Origin: Nitrosomonas sp.
GTDB taxonomy: Bacteria > Pseudomonadota > Gammaproteobacteria > Burkholderiales > Nitrosomonadaceae
NCBI GenBank assembly: GCA_020446045.1
Contig: JAGRFM010000073.1
Coordinates: forward strand, 1 to 40,147
Direction of reading: 5' to 3'
Length of the DNA stretch: 40,147 nt
Below the pieces are notes generated by a model that did not search any database, was not told the DNA's origin, and worked only from the letters and a program-made list of their open reading frames with translations. Numbering within the stretch: the stretch's first letter is position 1; every line of letters begins with the position of its first letter. Of this stretch, positions 7,791-15,788 are shown piece after piece. The translations under genes and the position numbers were made by a program.

Positions 7791-8864
7791 ATGGACCCTT
7801 TGACGCATGCGTTAAGCGGCGCCCTGCTGGCCCGGGCCACCGCCGGTAAAACGCAGCAGGCGCCGCCTCCGGCCAACTCAAATCCATCCACAGCCTTACC
7901 GCTTAAACTTCGCATTACAGCCGGTTTTTTTGCCGCACTATGGCCCGATCTCGATTTTGCCTTACGATTGATCGACACCATGACGTATTTAAACTGGCAT
8001 CAGGGACCGACACATTCACTGGTGTTATTACCATTCTGGGCCTGGGTCGTCTCCGTTCTGCTCGCAAACATTTACCGCAGATATTCCTGGCGGCTGTTTT
8101 TCGTTCCGGTATGCCTCGGGCTTGCGATCCATATTGCAGGAGATTTGATCACTTCGTACGGATTAATGCTGTTTGCCCCGTTTTCAACCGAGCGCTATTC
8201 GCTGCCGCTGGTGTTTGTCATCGACCCCTGGTTCAGCCTCATGATTATCGCCGGCCTGATTGGCTCCTGGCTTTGCCCTCATCAACGCCTGGCGGCTATC
8301 GCCGCATTCATTGGATTAACCGCCTATGTCGCCTTTTTATCAACGCAGAATCATAAAGCTCACACCGTTGCGAACAGCTATATTGCCGCCAATCTTTTGA
8401 CGCCGGATTCCGTCGATGTCCTGCCACAACCCTTGTCACCGTACCATTGGAAATTAATCATTCAACAGCATGACAGGTATCACATCGCCCTCGTGCACCT
8501 GAACAAATCGGAACCCACAAATCGGAACGCAGATGGATGGTTTATTTCTCAAATTGCAGCAGCATATAACCCGGTTTCAGTGGAAAGCTGGCAGCAACGC
8601 AATCGATTCGGCAATAACCATGAACAGGACAATGCCGTGCGAAATGCCTGGATGCAACCGGCTTTCGAATCTTTCCGGGAATTTTCGGTCTTTCCCGTCT
8701 TGGCAAGCGTAGATAACACGAATGAAAACCTGTGCTATTGGTTTTACGACCTGCGCTTTGAATTCCCGGAACTGCCGCCCTCGTTTCAATATGGGATCTG
8801 TTGGCAGCCACATCTTTCCCAATGGGTCATGCAGCGCCATCGTGGCGTTTTTTATATTGATTAA
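7791..8864 (+). CDS. membrane-bound metal-dependent hydrolase, YdjM family
   Basis: Inner-membrane protein of 357 residues. Conserved metal-site motifs are visible: MDPLTHALSG at the very N-terminus, WPDLDF near residue 45, HQGPTHS near residue 70 (usually HRGxTHS) and HIAGDLITSYG near residue 120. Several hydrophobic segments occupy the first 190 residues. A soluble C-terminal half of about 160 residues follows. The family (DUF457/YdjM) is annotated as hydrolase from its metal motifs; the substrate is unknown. The E. coli homologue is LexA-controlled, but I see no LexA box here. It is coupled to the tetR gene upstream. Confidence 0.85.
   Translation: MDPLTHALSGALLARATAGKTQQAPPPANSNPSTALPLKLRITAGFFAALWPDLDFALRLIDTMTYLNWHQGPTHSLVLLPFWAWVVSVLLANIYRRYSWRLFFVPVCLGLAIHIAGDLITSYGLMLFAPFSTERYSLPLVFVIDPWFSLMIIAGLIGSWLCPHQRLAAIAAFIGLTAYVAFLSTQNHKAHTVANSYIAANLLTPDSVDVLPQPLSPYHWKLIIQQHDRYHIALVHLNKSEPTNRNADGWFISQIAAAYNPVSVESWQQRNRFGNNHEQDNAVRNAWMQPAFESFREFSVFPVLASVDNTNENLCYWFYDLRFEFPELPPSFQYGICWQPHLSQWVMQRHRGVFYID
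8835..8853 (+). terminator. rho-independent terminator inside the last codons of the hydrolase gene
   Basis: CGCCA (8835-8839), a 3-base loop, TGGCG (8843-8847), then six T (8848-8853). The whole hairpin and T run lie within the coding sequence, ending 9 bases before the TAA stop codon. Confidence 0.55.
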
Positions 8865-9270
8865 AAGGTACCCACCACCCAATCCGAGGGTCTATTTTTT
8901 TCGATTCTTCGGATCGACCGGCGCCTCGTTACGGATTTCCTTGCTTCACTCGTTGCCGGATTACTTATTCACCCACAAGCAAACCCATGGAACTCTGTCC
9001 TGCTGACTGCATAGATTTTTGACAGACTTAACATGGTGTATTTAACACCGATTAAAAAGAGGGATGGGACCATTCCATTATTAGCCGTCTCGAATCAATT
9101 TTCGACCGGCGTCAACATCCTCAACTTCAAAGACACCATACATACAACTGCACCTAAGTACAGTTACATCATAAATTCAATACATTATGATGTGACCAGA
9201 GAATCCTCAATTCAGTTTATTTAATATTAACCTGCCTCGGTTACTGCTAAACAACCAGTGAGATAAAAAC
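8865..9270. other. intergenic region, no gene supported
   Basis: About 400 bases between the hydrolase and the RTX protein. A short inverted repeat after a T run (around 8895-8920) may be further terminator sequence. A 63-codon frame at 9033-9224 has no ribosome binding site and no recognisable features. Bases 9225-9270 hold only a weak GTGAG site before the next start codon. Confidence 0.4.
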
Positions 9271-12084
9271 ATGGCTATTTCATTAACTTTCCATAATGAA
9301 GCGCATTCATATCATTTCGACAATATGGATGTCAACGAACTTTATGCCTTTAAAAATGCAGAAATTTTAGGTGCTTCGTATGAAACGGTCGCGAGTTGGA
9401 CTGGATTGTTGCTCCCAGGCCAAACGGGTGAAATATCGACTATTCATTCCAATGGCTTCACCATAAAACGAACCATACAAAACATTGATGGCTTAACCGC
9501 GAAAATAATTTCTGAATCTGTTTTTAAAACAGATACCGATGAACTGCTATTGCAAATAGACGGCGAACGGATTTTCAGCTTGCAAGTTGTCAGTATCAAC
9601 CTGCAAGCCAATAAAGTTTTTGCTGATGATGATGTATTGAATGGTAACGATTTTAATAATGTTTTACGCGGTTATGGTGGAAATGACAGGATTGATGGTC
9701 GCAAAGGAATTGATGTCGCATATTTTTCAGGGTTTGGTGAAGATTACAAGGTTTCAGTCAAAATAAATAATGAAATTTCTATAGAAGGCAATGATGGCAT
9801 CGATTTATTAATCAATATTGAAAGACTTCATTTTGATGATGAATGGCTGGCTTTTGACCTTAATGGTAACGCTGGTCTGGTTTCGAAAATGATAGGCGCA
9901 GTTTTTGGTCATGAGAATCTGGTTAATACGACAAATGTCGGTACTTTTCTTAATTTATTAGATAATGGATTTAGCTACTCAGAGCTGATGGAACTGGCGT
10001 TGACTATCAGGCTTGGCGCCGAGTTTACTGATACTCAGGTAGTTAAATTGCTTTATGAAAATCTATTAGGTATAGAGCCTTCTAATAGCGAAATTGCATT
10101 TTGGACAAGCAAAATCAGTTCCGGTGAATATACACCTGTTTCGTTAGCCACAATGGCAGCAAACACCGCGATCAACAAACAAAATATTGATCTGGATGGC
10201 TTAAGCAAAACAGGTTTAAATTACGCTAATGCCAGCACGACAGTTCCATTAACCAGCCTAAACCATATTGATAGTTTGCTAGGTCATTACAAATGGGGGG
10301 AAGGTATTCATACGGGAGCCAATATCACCTACAGTTTCAGGACAGATACATCTATTTATTCCAGCGACGAGATACTTGGATACGGGGCGCCTGACGGTAA
10401 CGGAGAACCATGGCAAACAGACGGCATTGCTTTTTTAGATTTAGAACAAATTGAAGGGTTCAAAACGTCACTTGAAGCATGGGCCGAATATGCAAATATA
10501 AGGCTCACGGAAATTAAGGATAGTGCAACTGCTTCAGGCGACATTCGAATCTCTACGCTACCAGGAGTTACTTCGTCCATAACCTATCAACCTGACTTAT
10601 CAACTCGAGGCGGCGATATTTGGCTTGCCATATCAAACGACTTGAACACTGTAACAAAAGGTTCCTCCGGTTATGCAACCTTCTTGCGCGAAACGGGGCA
10701 TGCCCTTGGTCTTGAACATCCGGACGAAGGTCGGGTAATCGCTGACAAATCGATTGATGCCCTGCCTTTTTCAGTCATGAGCAAACGTGATTTTATAAAT
10801 GATTCATTGAATAACAAACGCGACATCTTGTATCCAACCACACCAATGCTCAATGATATTGCCGCCATTCAGTATCTTTACGGCGCCAACCTTGAAACCC
10901 GAAGCGACAACACCATATACAGTTGGCTTCCTGATCAGGTTATTTATGAAACGATATGGGATGGCGATGGAACCGACACTATAGACTGGTCCAACCAAAC
11001 ATCTTCGGCTGAAATTAATCTGGCAGGCGGCACATGGAGTTATCTTGGACCCTATCGATGGGACGGCCATACCAATACGAATATGAATCTGGCGATTGCT
11101 TATAATGCAATTATTGAAAATGCAAATGGCGGATCAGGAGATGATATTCTAACGGGTAACAGTATCGGAAATTTTCTGAATGGTGGTGATGGTAATGACG
11201 AACTTCATGGTGGAGAGGGGACCGATTACTTTGATTTTGAAAGTAGCATGCGTGCAGGTAATGATACCATGTACGGTGGCCCTGACGATGATATTTATGT
11301 CCTAGACTCATTAGACGATACCGTTGTTGAATTGGAAGATGAAGGCAACGATATTATCTGGTCTGAACTTACCTATTCATTAGAGAACCTTGAGAATGTT
11401 GAAAAACTTTTTTTATTTGGTTCTGCTTCAATAAATGCTACCGGTAACGCTTTGGCTAATGAACTACGTGGCAACAGCTATGATAATATTCTTGAAGGAA
11501 AAGAAGGCAATGATACCCTTGTGGGAGTTGCGGGCAATAACCGACTCAAAGGTGATGAAGGAATTGATACCGCGATCTATCTGGAAGCAATAGATGACTA
11601 TAACATCATAATTTCAGATTTGGCCTGGCAAATTGAAAGTAAAACAGGAGAAATCGATAACCTGACCGATATTGAACGACTTAAATTCCTTGACACTAAT
11701 ATTGCACTTGATCTGGATGGTAATGCAGGAAAGGTTGTAAAAGTAATAGGCGCTGTTCTGGGCAAAAAAACAATAGAGAAGAAAGAGCTTGTAAGAGTCG
11801 GACTAAATCTTGTTGACAATGGGATGGATTATGATGCTTTAATAGCGCTTGCATTAAAATTCAAGCTTGGAAATGGCTTCACAAATTCGGACGAAGTAAA
11901 ATTACTCTATCAAAACTTGCTCGGGATAACACCTTCTCAGGCCCATCTGGATTTCTGGACAAACAAACTAGAATCCGGGCAATTTACACAGACATCCCTG
12001 GCTCTCTTTGCGGCAGATCATGACATCAATACAGCCAATATAGATCTTATTGGACTGTCACAAACGGGAATTGCATATATTTAG
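9271..12084 (+). CDS. secreted DUF4214 / serralysin-like / RTX protein with altered zinc motif
   Basis: Large acidic protein of 937 residues without a signal peptide, as expected for a type I secretion substrate. Two DUF4214-like modules (about 195-320 and 805-937) share the pattern DLxGNAGxVxKxIGAVxG...LLYxNLLGIxPS...FWTxK. Between them is a serralysin-like M10 region (about 335-560) with RETGHALGLEHP at residues 473-484 and a Met-turn SVMS around M503. Glycine/aspartate RTX calcium-binding repeats occur near 122-147, 618-670 and 740-765. In active serralysins the zinc motif is HExxHxxGxxH; here the first His is Arg473 (CGC), while Glu474, His477 and His483 are kept. The enzyme is therefore probably weak or inactive, or the base is a sequencing error. 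No secretion genes are adjacent. Confidence 0.88.
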   Translation: MAISLTFHNEAHSYHFDNMDVNELYAFKNAEILGASYETVASWTGLLLPGQTGEISTIHSNGFTIKRTIQNIDGLTAKIISESVFKTDTDELLLQIDGERIFSLQVVSINLQANKVFADDDVLNGNDFNNVLRGYGGNDRIDGRKGIDVAYFSGFGEDYKVSVKINNEISIEGNDGIDLLINIERLHFDDEWLAFDLNGNAGLVSKMIGAVFGHENLVNTTNVGTFLNLLDNGFSYSELMELALTIRLGAEFTDTQVVKLLYENLLGIEPSNSEIAFWTSKISSGEYTPVSLATMAANTAINKQNIDLDGLSKTGLNYANASTTVPLTSLNHIDSLLGHYKWGEGIHTGANITYSFRTDTSIYSSDEILGYGAPDGNGEPWQTDGIAFLDLEQIEGFKTSLEAWAEYANIRLTEIKDSATASGDIRISTLPGVTSSITYQPDLSTRGGDIWLAISNDLNTVTKGSSGYATFLRETGHALGLEHPDEGRVIADKSIDALPFSVMSKRDFINDSLNNKRDILYPTTPMLNDIAAIQYLYGANLETRSDNTIYSWLPDQVIYETIWDGDGTDTIDWSNQTSSAEINLAGGTWSYLGPYRWDGHTNTNMNLAIAYNAIIENANGGSGDDILTGNSIGNFLNGGDGNDELHGGEGTDYFDFESSMRAGNDTMYGGPDDDIYVLDSLDDTVVELEDEGNDIIWSELTYSLENLENVEKLFLFGSASINATGNALANELRGNSYDNILEGKEGNDTLVGVAGNNRLKGDEGIDTAIYLEAIDDYNIIISDLAWQIESKTGEIDNLTDIERLKFLDTNIALDLDGNAGKVVKVIGAVLGKKTIEKKELVRVGLNLVDNGMDYDALIALALKFKLGNGFTNSDEVKLLYQNLLGITPSQAHLDFWTNKLESGQFTQTSLALFAADHDINTANIDLIGLSQTGIAYI

Positions 12085-12178
12085 AGTGCACTCAAAAACG
12101 CAACCATATGATGATACTCAACAACCCTCGCCTTTAAGACACGGCATCAACACTTAGCTGGACTATTAAGGCAACAAA

Positions 12179-12200
12179 AAACCCGCTGTTACGCGGGTTT
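12179..12200 (-). terminator. minus-strand terminator of the original tRNA transcript
   Basis: AAACCCGC (12179-12186), a 6-base loop and GCGGGTTT (12193-12200) form a perfect 8-bp stem. On the minus strand it is followed by a run of six T. It lies just beyond the tRNA 3' fragment, where the terminator of a tRNA gene would be. Confidence 0.75.
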
Positions 12201-12220
12201 ATGGATTTCCTCAGACTACG

Positions 12221-12242
12221 CTGGGACGGCGGGAATCGAACC
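12221..12242 (-). other. displaced tRNA 3' end, left attachment site of the island
   Basis: Read on the minus strand, GGTTCGATTCCC is the 3' half of a tRNA T-arm. It is followed directly by an acceptor-stem strand and discriminator (GCCGTCCCAG). The other half of the T stem does not pair (bases beyond 12242 diverge), so this is not a whole tRNA. An integrase and excisionase gene lie 1.8 kb to the right. Integration into a tRNA 3' end leaves exactly such a fragment at the far side. The isotype cannot be read with certainty. I found no second copy in the window. Confidence 0.65.
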
Positions 12243-12319
12243 TTGGTCTATTTTTAATATATCAATCATTTAGCGTTATCCTCTAATATTTTAGTGTCAT
12301 TCTCGAACATTGTTACATC

Positions 12320-12835
12320 TTAGAACTTTACAAACGCATATCTTTCTGTGCCTATTGTCGTTTCTGAGAAACCTACATCTTTCCTCATGCTCAGAATTAT
12401 TTCGCAGTATACCTGTTTCAATCTTTCTTGGTCGTGCGCTGCATGATTGTTTTCAGCATTATCTTGTTGCATCTTTATGAATTTATTCAAATTTATTAAA
12501 ACGTCATCGGGTGCCCAAAGCCAGCATGCGGAATAAGCGGAGTGAAAAGCATTTTGTTGTTGAGAACAATTATTATGACCGTCAATAAAAATACGCAGTG
12601 AATCTGATATTCTTTCATATACTTCGCGTCGCTTCTCTAATAAATGAGACTCTTTTGCGAATTCGGCTCGAACACTTTCTACCATGTTAGTGATATCTTC
12701 TATATCTTCCTTTGTCGCAAGATTCTTTGCTTTCTCCTTCGTATAAGAAGGTAGATAGATGGAGAATAGAAGGCCGAGTAAAATCGTCAATATTAGTGTA
12801 GCACCCGATAGAATTAGCTCAAGATCAGTCATCAT
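12320..12835 (-). CDS. small single-pass membrane protein, unknown
   Basis: Protein of 171 residues. It has an N-terminal membrane segment (about residues 8-29, ILSGATLILTILLGLLFSIY), then the common LATKEDIEDITN stretch that starts a coiled coil (to about residue 75). A soluble C-terminal domain with Trp and His residues follows. This architecture is frequent among accessory genes in mobile elements, but I recognise no family. It is the last gene of the minus-strand run before the att site. The next gene upstream ends 70 bases away. Confidence 0.55.
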   Translation of the reverse strand: MMTDLELILSGATLILTILLGLLFSIYLPSYTKEKAKNLATKEDIEDITNMVESVRAEFAKESHLLEKRREVYERISDSLRIFIDGHNNCSQQQNAFHSAYSACWLWAPDDVLINLNKFIKMQQDNAENNHAAHDQERLKQVYCEIILSMRKDVGFSETTIGTERYAFVKF

Positions 12836-12904
12836 TTACTTCAATAGGTCGATTGGAAAATTTATTTTGTTGGCTGCAACACAATAGGGGTCGCGTCTTG
12901 CACT

Positions 12905-13207
12905 CTAAGCCACCTTAAAATCAATAGGTTTAAGATCGTCAGTGTTTACGATCTGTCTTGCTTTCCATAGATCATAGTGATCTTGCATCAACAACCAGCT
13001 TTCAGGGGATCGGCCAAGTACTTTGGAGAGCCTAATAGCCATTTCTGGAGAAATATCTGAAACACCATTTATCAAACGATTAAAAGTGCTAACGGCTACA
13101 CCTAAGCGTTTAGCCACTTGATTGCCCGAAATATCATCGAACGGATCAATATACGTTCTTTTAATCAGTTCACCTGGGTGTGGTGGGTTATGTTGTTGAA
13201 TAGGCAT
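12905..13207 (-). CDS. higA: HigA-type antitoxin, orphaned
   Basis: HTH (XRE/VapI-like) protein of 100 residues: NPPHPGELIKRTYIDPF at the start, then GNQVAKRLGVAVSTFNRLINGVSDISPEMAIRLSKVLGRSPESWL. This is the normal HigA layout. The ATG at 13207 overlaps the TGA of the preceding higB reading frame (TGATG), as in intact higBA operons. That higB is broken (see 13207-13350), so this antitoxin has lost its own toxin. It may still act as a repressor or neutralise related toxins. Confidence 0.85.
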   Translation of the reverse strand: MPIQQHNPPHPGELIKRTYIDPFDDISGNQVAKRLGVAVSTFNRLINGVSDISPEMAIRLSKVLGRSPESWLLMQDHYDLWKARQIVNTDDLKPIDFKVA

Positions 13208-13350
13208 CAAAGATAATCCTCATAATTTACTACATATGCATCACCGTCTTTGAAACGGAAAACAATACGCCAGTTTTTGCTTACATCAATAGCCCACTAT
13301 CTATGCAACTTGCATTTTAGCTCATAAATATGCTGTTTATGCCGGGTGCG
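13207..13350 (-). pseudogene. higB: higB toxin remnant with in-frame stop
   Basis: On the minus strand the frame that ends in TGA at 13209-13207 reads WAIDVSKNWRIVFRFKDGDA and then YVVNYEDYL. This is the C-terminus of a RelE/HigB toxin. Just before the W is an amber TAG (13299-13297), and before that HIYELKCKLHR, the matching upstream section of the same family. The N-terminal half is missing, replaced by the end of the next gene. The toxin is therefore dead by both truncation and a nonsense codon, while its antitoxin gene downstream is intact. Confidence 0.8.
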
Positions 13351-13711
13351 TTTCAACAGGTTGTTTTATCAGAGATTCAACAGGAATACCTAACTCCTGA
13401 TGCAATTTCCTGATCATTGGAAGCGTCAATGATCGTTTACGGTTTAATATCTCATAAACCCGATTGCTTTTCCCAATCATCGGTTCAAGGTCTTTGACGG
13501 TTAAACCTTTCTGTTCCATTTCAAATTTGATGGCTTCAACGGGGTCGGGTAGATCAAGCGGAAAATGTTTGTGTTCATAGACTTCGATCAACGTTACCAG
13601 AACATCCAGTTTTTCACCTTCCGGTGTGTTGGGTTCGGCTGACATTAATGATTCCACTTCTTTTAACGCTGCACGGTAGTCTGCATCAGTTTTAATCGGT
13701 TTGATTTCCAT
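13337..13711 (-). CDS. higA: HigA antitoxin of an intact HigBA pair
   Basis: Protein of 124 residues. The N-terminal part (about 1-60) is the helical region typical of this HigA type (YRAALKEVESLMSAEPNTPEG). The C-terminal XRE helix-turn-helix is KFEMEQKGLTVKDLEPMIGK...VYEILNRKRSLTLPMIRKL. It would bind and neutralise the ribosome-dependent RNase HigB and repress the operon. The toxin gene ends 14 bases upstream. Its 3' end abuts the decayed higB of the second system. Confidence 0.85.
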   Translation of the reverse strand: MEIKPIKTDADYRAALKEVESLMSAEPNTPEGEKLDVLVTLIEVYEHKHFPLDLPDPVEAIKFEMEQKGLTVKDLEPMIGKSNRVYEILNRKRSLTLPMIRKLHQELGIPVESLIKQPVETHPA

Positions 13712-13725
13712 GATTAGTTCTTGTA

Positions 13726-14028
13726 TTAAATAGTTTGTGCGTCAATTTGGTCATACTGGGCATGTGTGCCTATGAAACGGATATACACGACACCATAAGC
13801 ATAATTGATCCATACGATAATCCGGTATTTATTGCCTGCTATATTAAAAACGGCTCTGCCATCTTTGAGAATGCTGGCATTTCTAAAATCTGCTTTAACC
13901 TCTGCTGGTGATTTCCAGTCAGCCTTCAATACATGTCTGTACCATGCAAGCGTGGGTTGAATTGCATCGGAGAAAGATGGATCATTTTCCCAGAATGCTT
14001 TCAAGGTCGACAGCGCTATAACTCTCAT
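13726..14028 (-). CDS. higB: HigB family toxin, mRNA interferase
   Basis: Protein of 100 residues of the HigB_toxin family: MRVIALSTLKAFWENDPSF at the start, WKSPAEVKADFRNASIL in the middle, VFNIAGNKYRIIVWINY and a C-terminal VYIRFIGTHAQYDQID. It is expected to cleave mRNA at the ribosome. The ATG at 14028 is chosen because the family begins at MRVI; a longer frame to 14064 would read through the inverted repeat. The toxin precedes the antitoxin, as is usual for hig operons. Confidence 0.88.
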   Translation of the reverse strand: MRVIALSTLKAFWENDPSFSDAIQPTLAWYRHVLKADWKSPAEVKADFRNASILKDGRAVFNIAGNKYRIIVWINYAYGVVYIRFIGTHAQYDQIDAQTI

Positions 14029-14032
14029 GAAT

Positions 14033-14057
14033 AGTATAATAGTCCCACTACGGGACT
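14033..14057 (-). promoter_or_regulatory. higBA promoter/operator
   Basis: AGTCCC (14041-14046) and GGGACT (14052-14057) form an inverted repeat over ACTAC. On the minus strand this precedes overlapping -10-like hexamers TATTAT (14041-14036) and TATACT (14038-14033) just upstream of the higB ATG. It is a likely site of HigA autorepression. It could also act as a weak terminator for the integrase gene that ends at 14065. Confidence 0.45.
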
Positions 14058-14064
14058 TTGGCAA

Positions 14065-15150
14065 CTATTTAGATTGCGGAATCCATCGGCCATAAACTTT
14101 AATAATCATACTCCAATCCTTATGCCCCATTTGCTGAGCAACAAACATGGGGTTTTCTCCCCGTGAAAGCAACATTGATGCGAAGGTATGGCGAGTCTGG
14201 TAAGGGTTACGGTATTTGATGTCGGCTCTTTTCAATGCAGGTGTCCAGACGATTTTGCGGATGGCTTGATCGTCTTTCCACGGCTGGTTTGAGCGTGAAT
14301 CGTGGAATACTATTTCGTTTTGTTCGCCCGTAAAAGTTTTCTGGCTGATCAGCGCTTCTCTGGCCTGCGGTTGCAGGGTAACATCACGTTTTCCCGATTT
14401 TGTTTTGGTGCATTTCAAATAACCGCGAACTTTGGCAGACCGGACGTAAATGCAATTTTTATCAAAGTCGACATCTTGCCAACGCAGGGCGATCAGCTCA
14501 GATGTGCGCAAGCCGGAATAAAATGCAAATTGGATCAGGTTATTTTCTTGGCCCTTTAATTCATGCAGGATTCTGGAAATTTCATTGGCATTGAACGGTT
14601 CCGGTTCTCTTGTGTTGGAAGGGTGATTCTTTACACGTTCAAGCGGATTCTTGTCGATGATTTCATCATGATATAACTCATCATATACCCGGCGTAAAGG
14701 TATCAGTATGTTGCTTTTGCGCTTGTTGGAGCAAGGAAGATCAGCGAGAAATTCCTTGACCTTGATTGCAGTTAGTTCGGAAATTGCCATTTCGCCAAAG
14801 GCGGGTTTTAGGTGGTAATAAATGGCGCTTGTATAATCGCGGATTGTGCTGGGTTGGCATTCTGATTGGTTACGCTGTAACCAGTTTTTTAATGCTTCAC
14901 CGATGGTGTACTGGTCAGGCCGACTCTTGCGGAATTTCTTTGCATTTTTGCTGAGTGGAAAGTGCTTTAAAAAATCGAAGTCTCCGGTTTTTATTTCGTA
15001 CTTTATGGCGTGAAGTTTTAGCACCAGTTCTTTTAGCGCGGCCTTGGTCGGCGGTATAGGAATTGTTTCGCGGTATCGCACACCCTGATAAGTGATTGCG
15101 ATTTGGGCGCTATTGCCACGGATAGTTATGCCCCTGTGCCTTCGATCCAT
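14065..15150 (-). CDS. int: tyrosine integrase with DUF3596 arm-binding domain
   Basis: Site-specific recombinase of 361 residues. The N-terminus (GITIRGNSAQIAITYQGVRYRET) is the DUF3596-type arm-binding domain. A SAM-like core-binding domain follows (about 80-170), then the catalytic domain. Visible active-site residues are R215 (SGLRTSEL), R320 in NPYQTRHTFAS (Tyr replaces the first His of the HxxR box, common in this group), H343 (MGHKD) and nucleophile Y353 (VYGRW). It lies 1.8 kb from the tRNA-fragment att site and overlaps the excisionase gene by 25 bases. It would integrate and, with Xis, excise the island. Confidence 0.93.
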   Translation of the reverse strand: MDRRHRGITIRGNSAQIAITYQGVRYRETIPIPPTKAALKELVLKLHAIKYEIKTGDFDFLKHFPLSKNAKKFRKSRPDQYTIGEALKNWLQRNQSECQPSTIRDYTSAIYYHLKPAFGEMAISELTAIKVKEFLADLPCSNKRKSNILIPLRRVYDELYHDEIIDKNPLERVKNHPSNTREPEPFNANEISRILHELKGQENNLIQFAFYSGLRTSELIALRWQDVDFDKNCIYVRSAKVRGYLKCTKTKSGKRDVTLQPQAREALISQKTFTGEQNEIVFHDSRSNQPWKDDQAIRKIVWTPALKRADIKYRNPYQTRHTFASMLLSRGENPMFVAQQMGHKDWSMIIKVYGRWIPQSK

Positions 15151-15320
15151 GCGTTTACCGCTTTAGTGTTGATAAATATTCTGCCATTTGGCGCTTTATG
15201 CCAATGAATTTTATATTTCCATTGTCCTTTCTTCATATATTGTCGAATGGCGTTTTCAGTTAAACCGGTTAGTTCAGCAAATTTTTTTACAGTTACTTTG
15301 ATATGTTCGGAGTGAGTCAT
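15126..15320 (-). CDS. xis: excisionase (Xis-like)
   Basis: Protein of 64 residues resembling phage excisionases. A winged-helix start (VTVKKFAELTGLTENAIRQY) is followed by MKKGQWKYKIHWHKAPNGRI and FINTKAVNAWIEG. Xis proteins bend DNA at att sites and turn the integrase towards excision. The start overlaps the stop of the preceding gene by 4 bases (ATGA) and the 3' end overlaps the integrase start, so the three genes form one coupled operon. Confidence 0.82.
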   Translation of the reverse strand: MTHSEHIKVTVKKFAELTGLTENAIRQYMKKGQWKYKIHWHKAPNGRIFINTKAVNAWIEGTGA

Positions 15321-15718
15321 TTATTCTCCCCCAGATCAACTTTATCAACCAGTTTTTTTACTTCATCCTTGTTGGCAATCATGCCTTTTTCAGGTACTTT
15401 GCGTTTGCCCATTACAACCGCCCAGAAGCTACCCAATTTTTCGGTTATCGCGTAACCAATACTTTTTTTCTTTCCTAACTCGGTAATTTCCGGGCATACC
15501 TTTTTGAATTCAACACCTAGAACCTTTTCATACTTACGATAGGTTGCAGGGTTGTGAAGCAACTTCAAAACACGCCAGCCGAAATACTGCCCTATGATCA
15601 AAGCACCTAACGCGCTTTCCATAGTAGTGCCTATACCTCTGTATTCGCGCAGATGCTGTAATATGGTTTGTTCGTCAGCTTCATCGAGAATTAATAATTT
15701 TTTAGGATTGTCTGTCAT
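15317..15718 (-). CDS. unknown protein, first gene of the xis-int operon
   Basis: Protein of 133 residues, not recognised. It is mixed charged and helical, with a central hydrophobic stretch (SALGALIIGQYFGWRVLKLL, about 40-59) and a Lys-rich C-terminus. There is no clear HTH. It is coupled to xis by an ATGA overlap and preceded, 16 bases before its start, by a perfect 20-bp palindrome. A role in control or assistance of excision is suggested by position only. Confidence 0.6.
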   Translation of the reverse strand: MTDNPKKLLILDEADEQTILQHLREYRGIGTTMESALGALIIGQYFGWRVLKLLHNPATYRKYEKVLGVEFKKVCPEITELGKKKSIGYAITEKLGSFWAVVMGKRKVPEKGMIANKDEVKKLVDKVDLGENK

Positions 15719-15734
15719 AGCAAGTAGTGACTCT

Positions 15735-15754
15735 CATAATCAATATTGATTATG
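15735..15754. promoter_or_regulatory. perfect 20-bp palindrome, operator of the xis-int operon
   Basis: CATAATCAATATTGATTATG is its own reverse complement. It sits just upstream of the minus-strand operon 15718-14065 in an AT-rich promoter region, with a -10-like CATAAT inside it. The size and symmetry suit a dimeric phage-type repressor. No matching repressor gene is evident in the window. Confidence 0.65.
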
Positions 15755-15788
15755 ATAATATACTATTTACTCTGAAAGTCAAATATTT

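Noticed and set aside
9033-9224. 63-codon frame before the RTX protein
   Set aside because: No ribosome binding site, no family features, and ordinary intergenic composition.
12221-12242. A complete tRNA gene
   Set aside because: Only the 3' half of the T-arm and the acceptor strand are present; the opposite stem strands do not pair.
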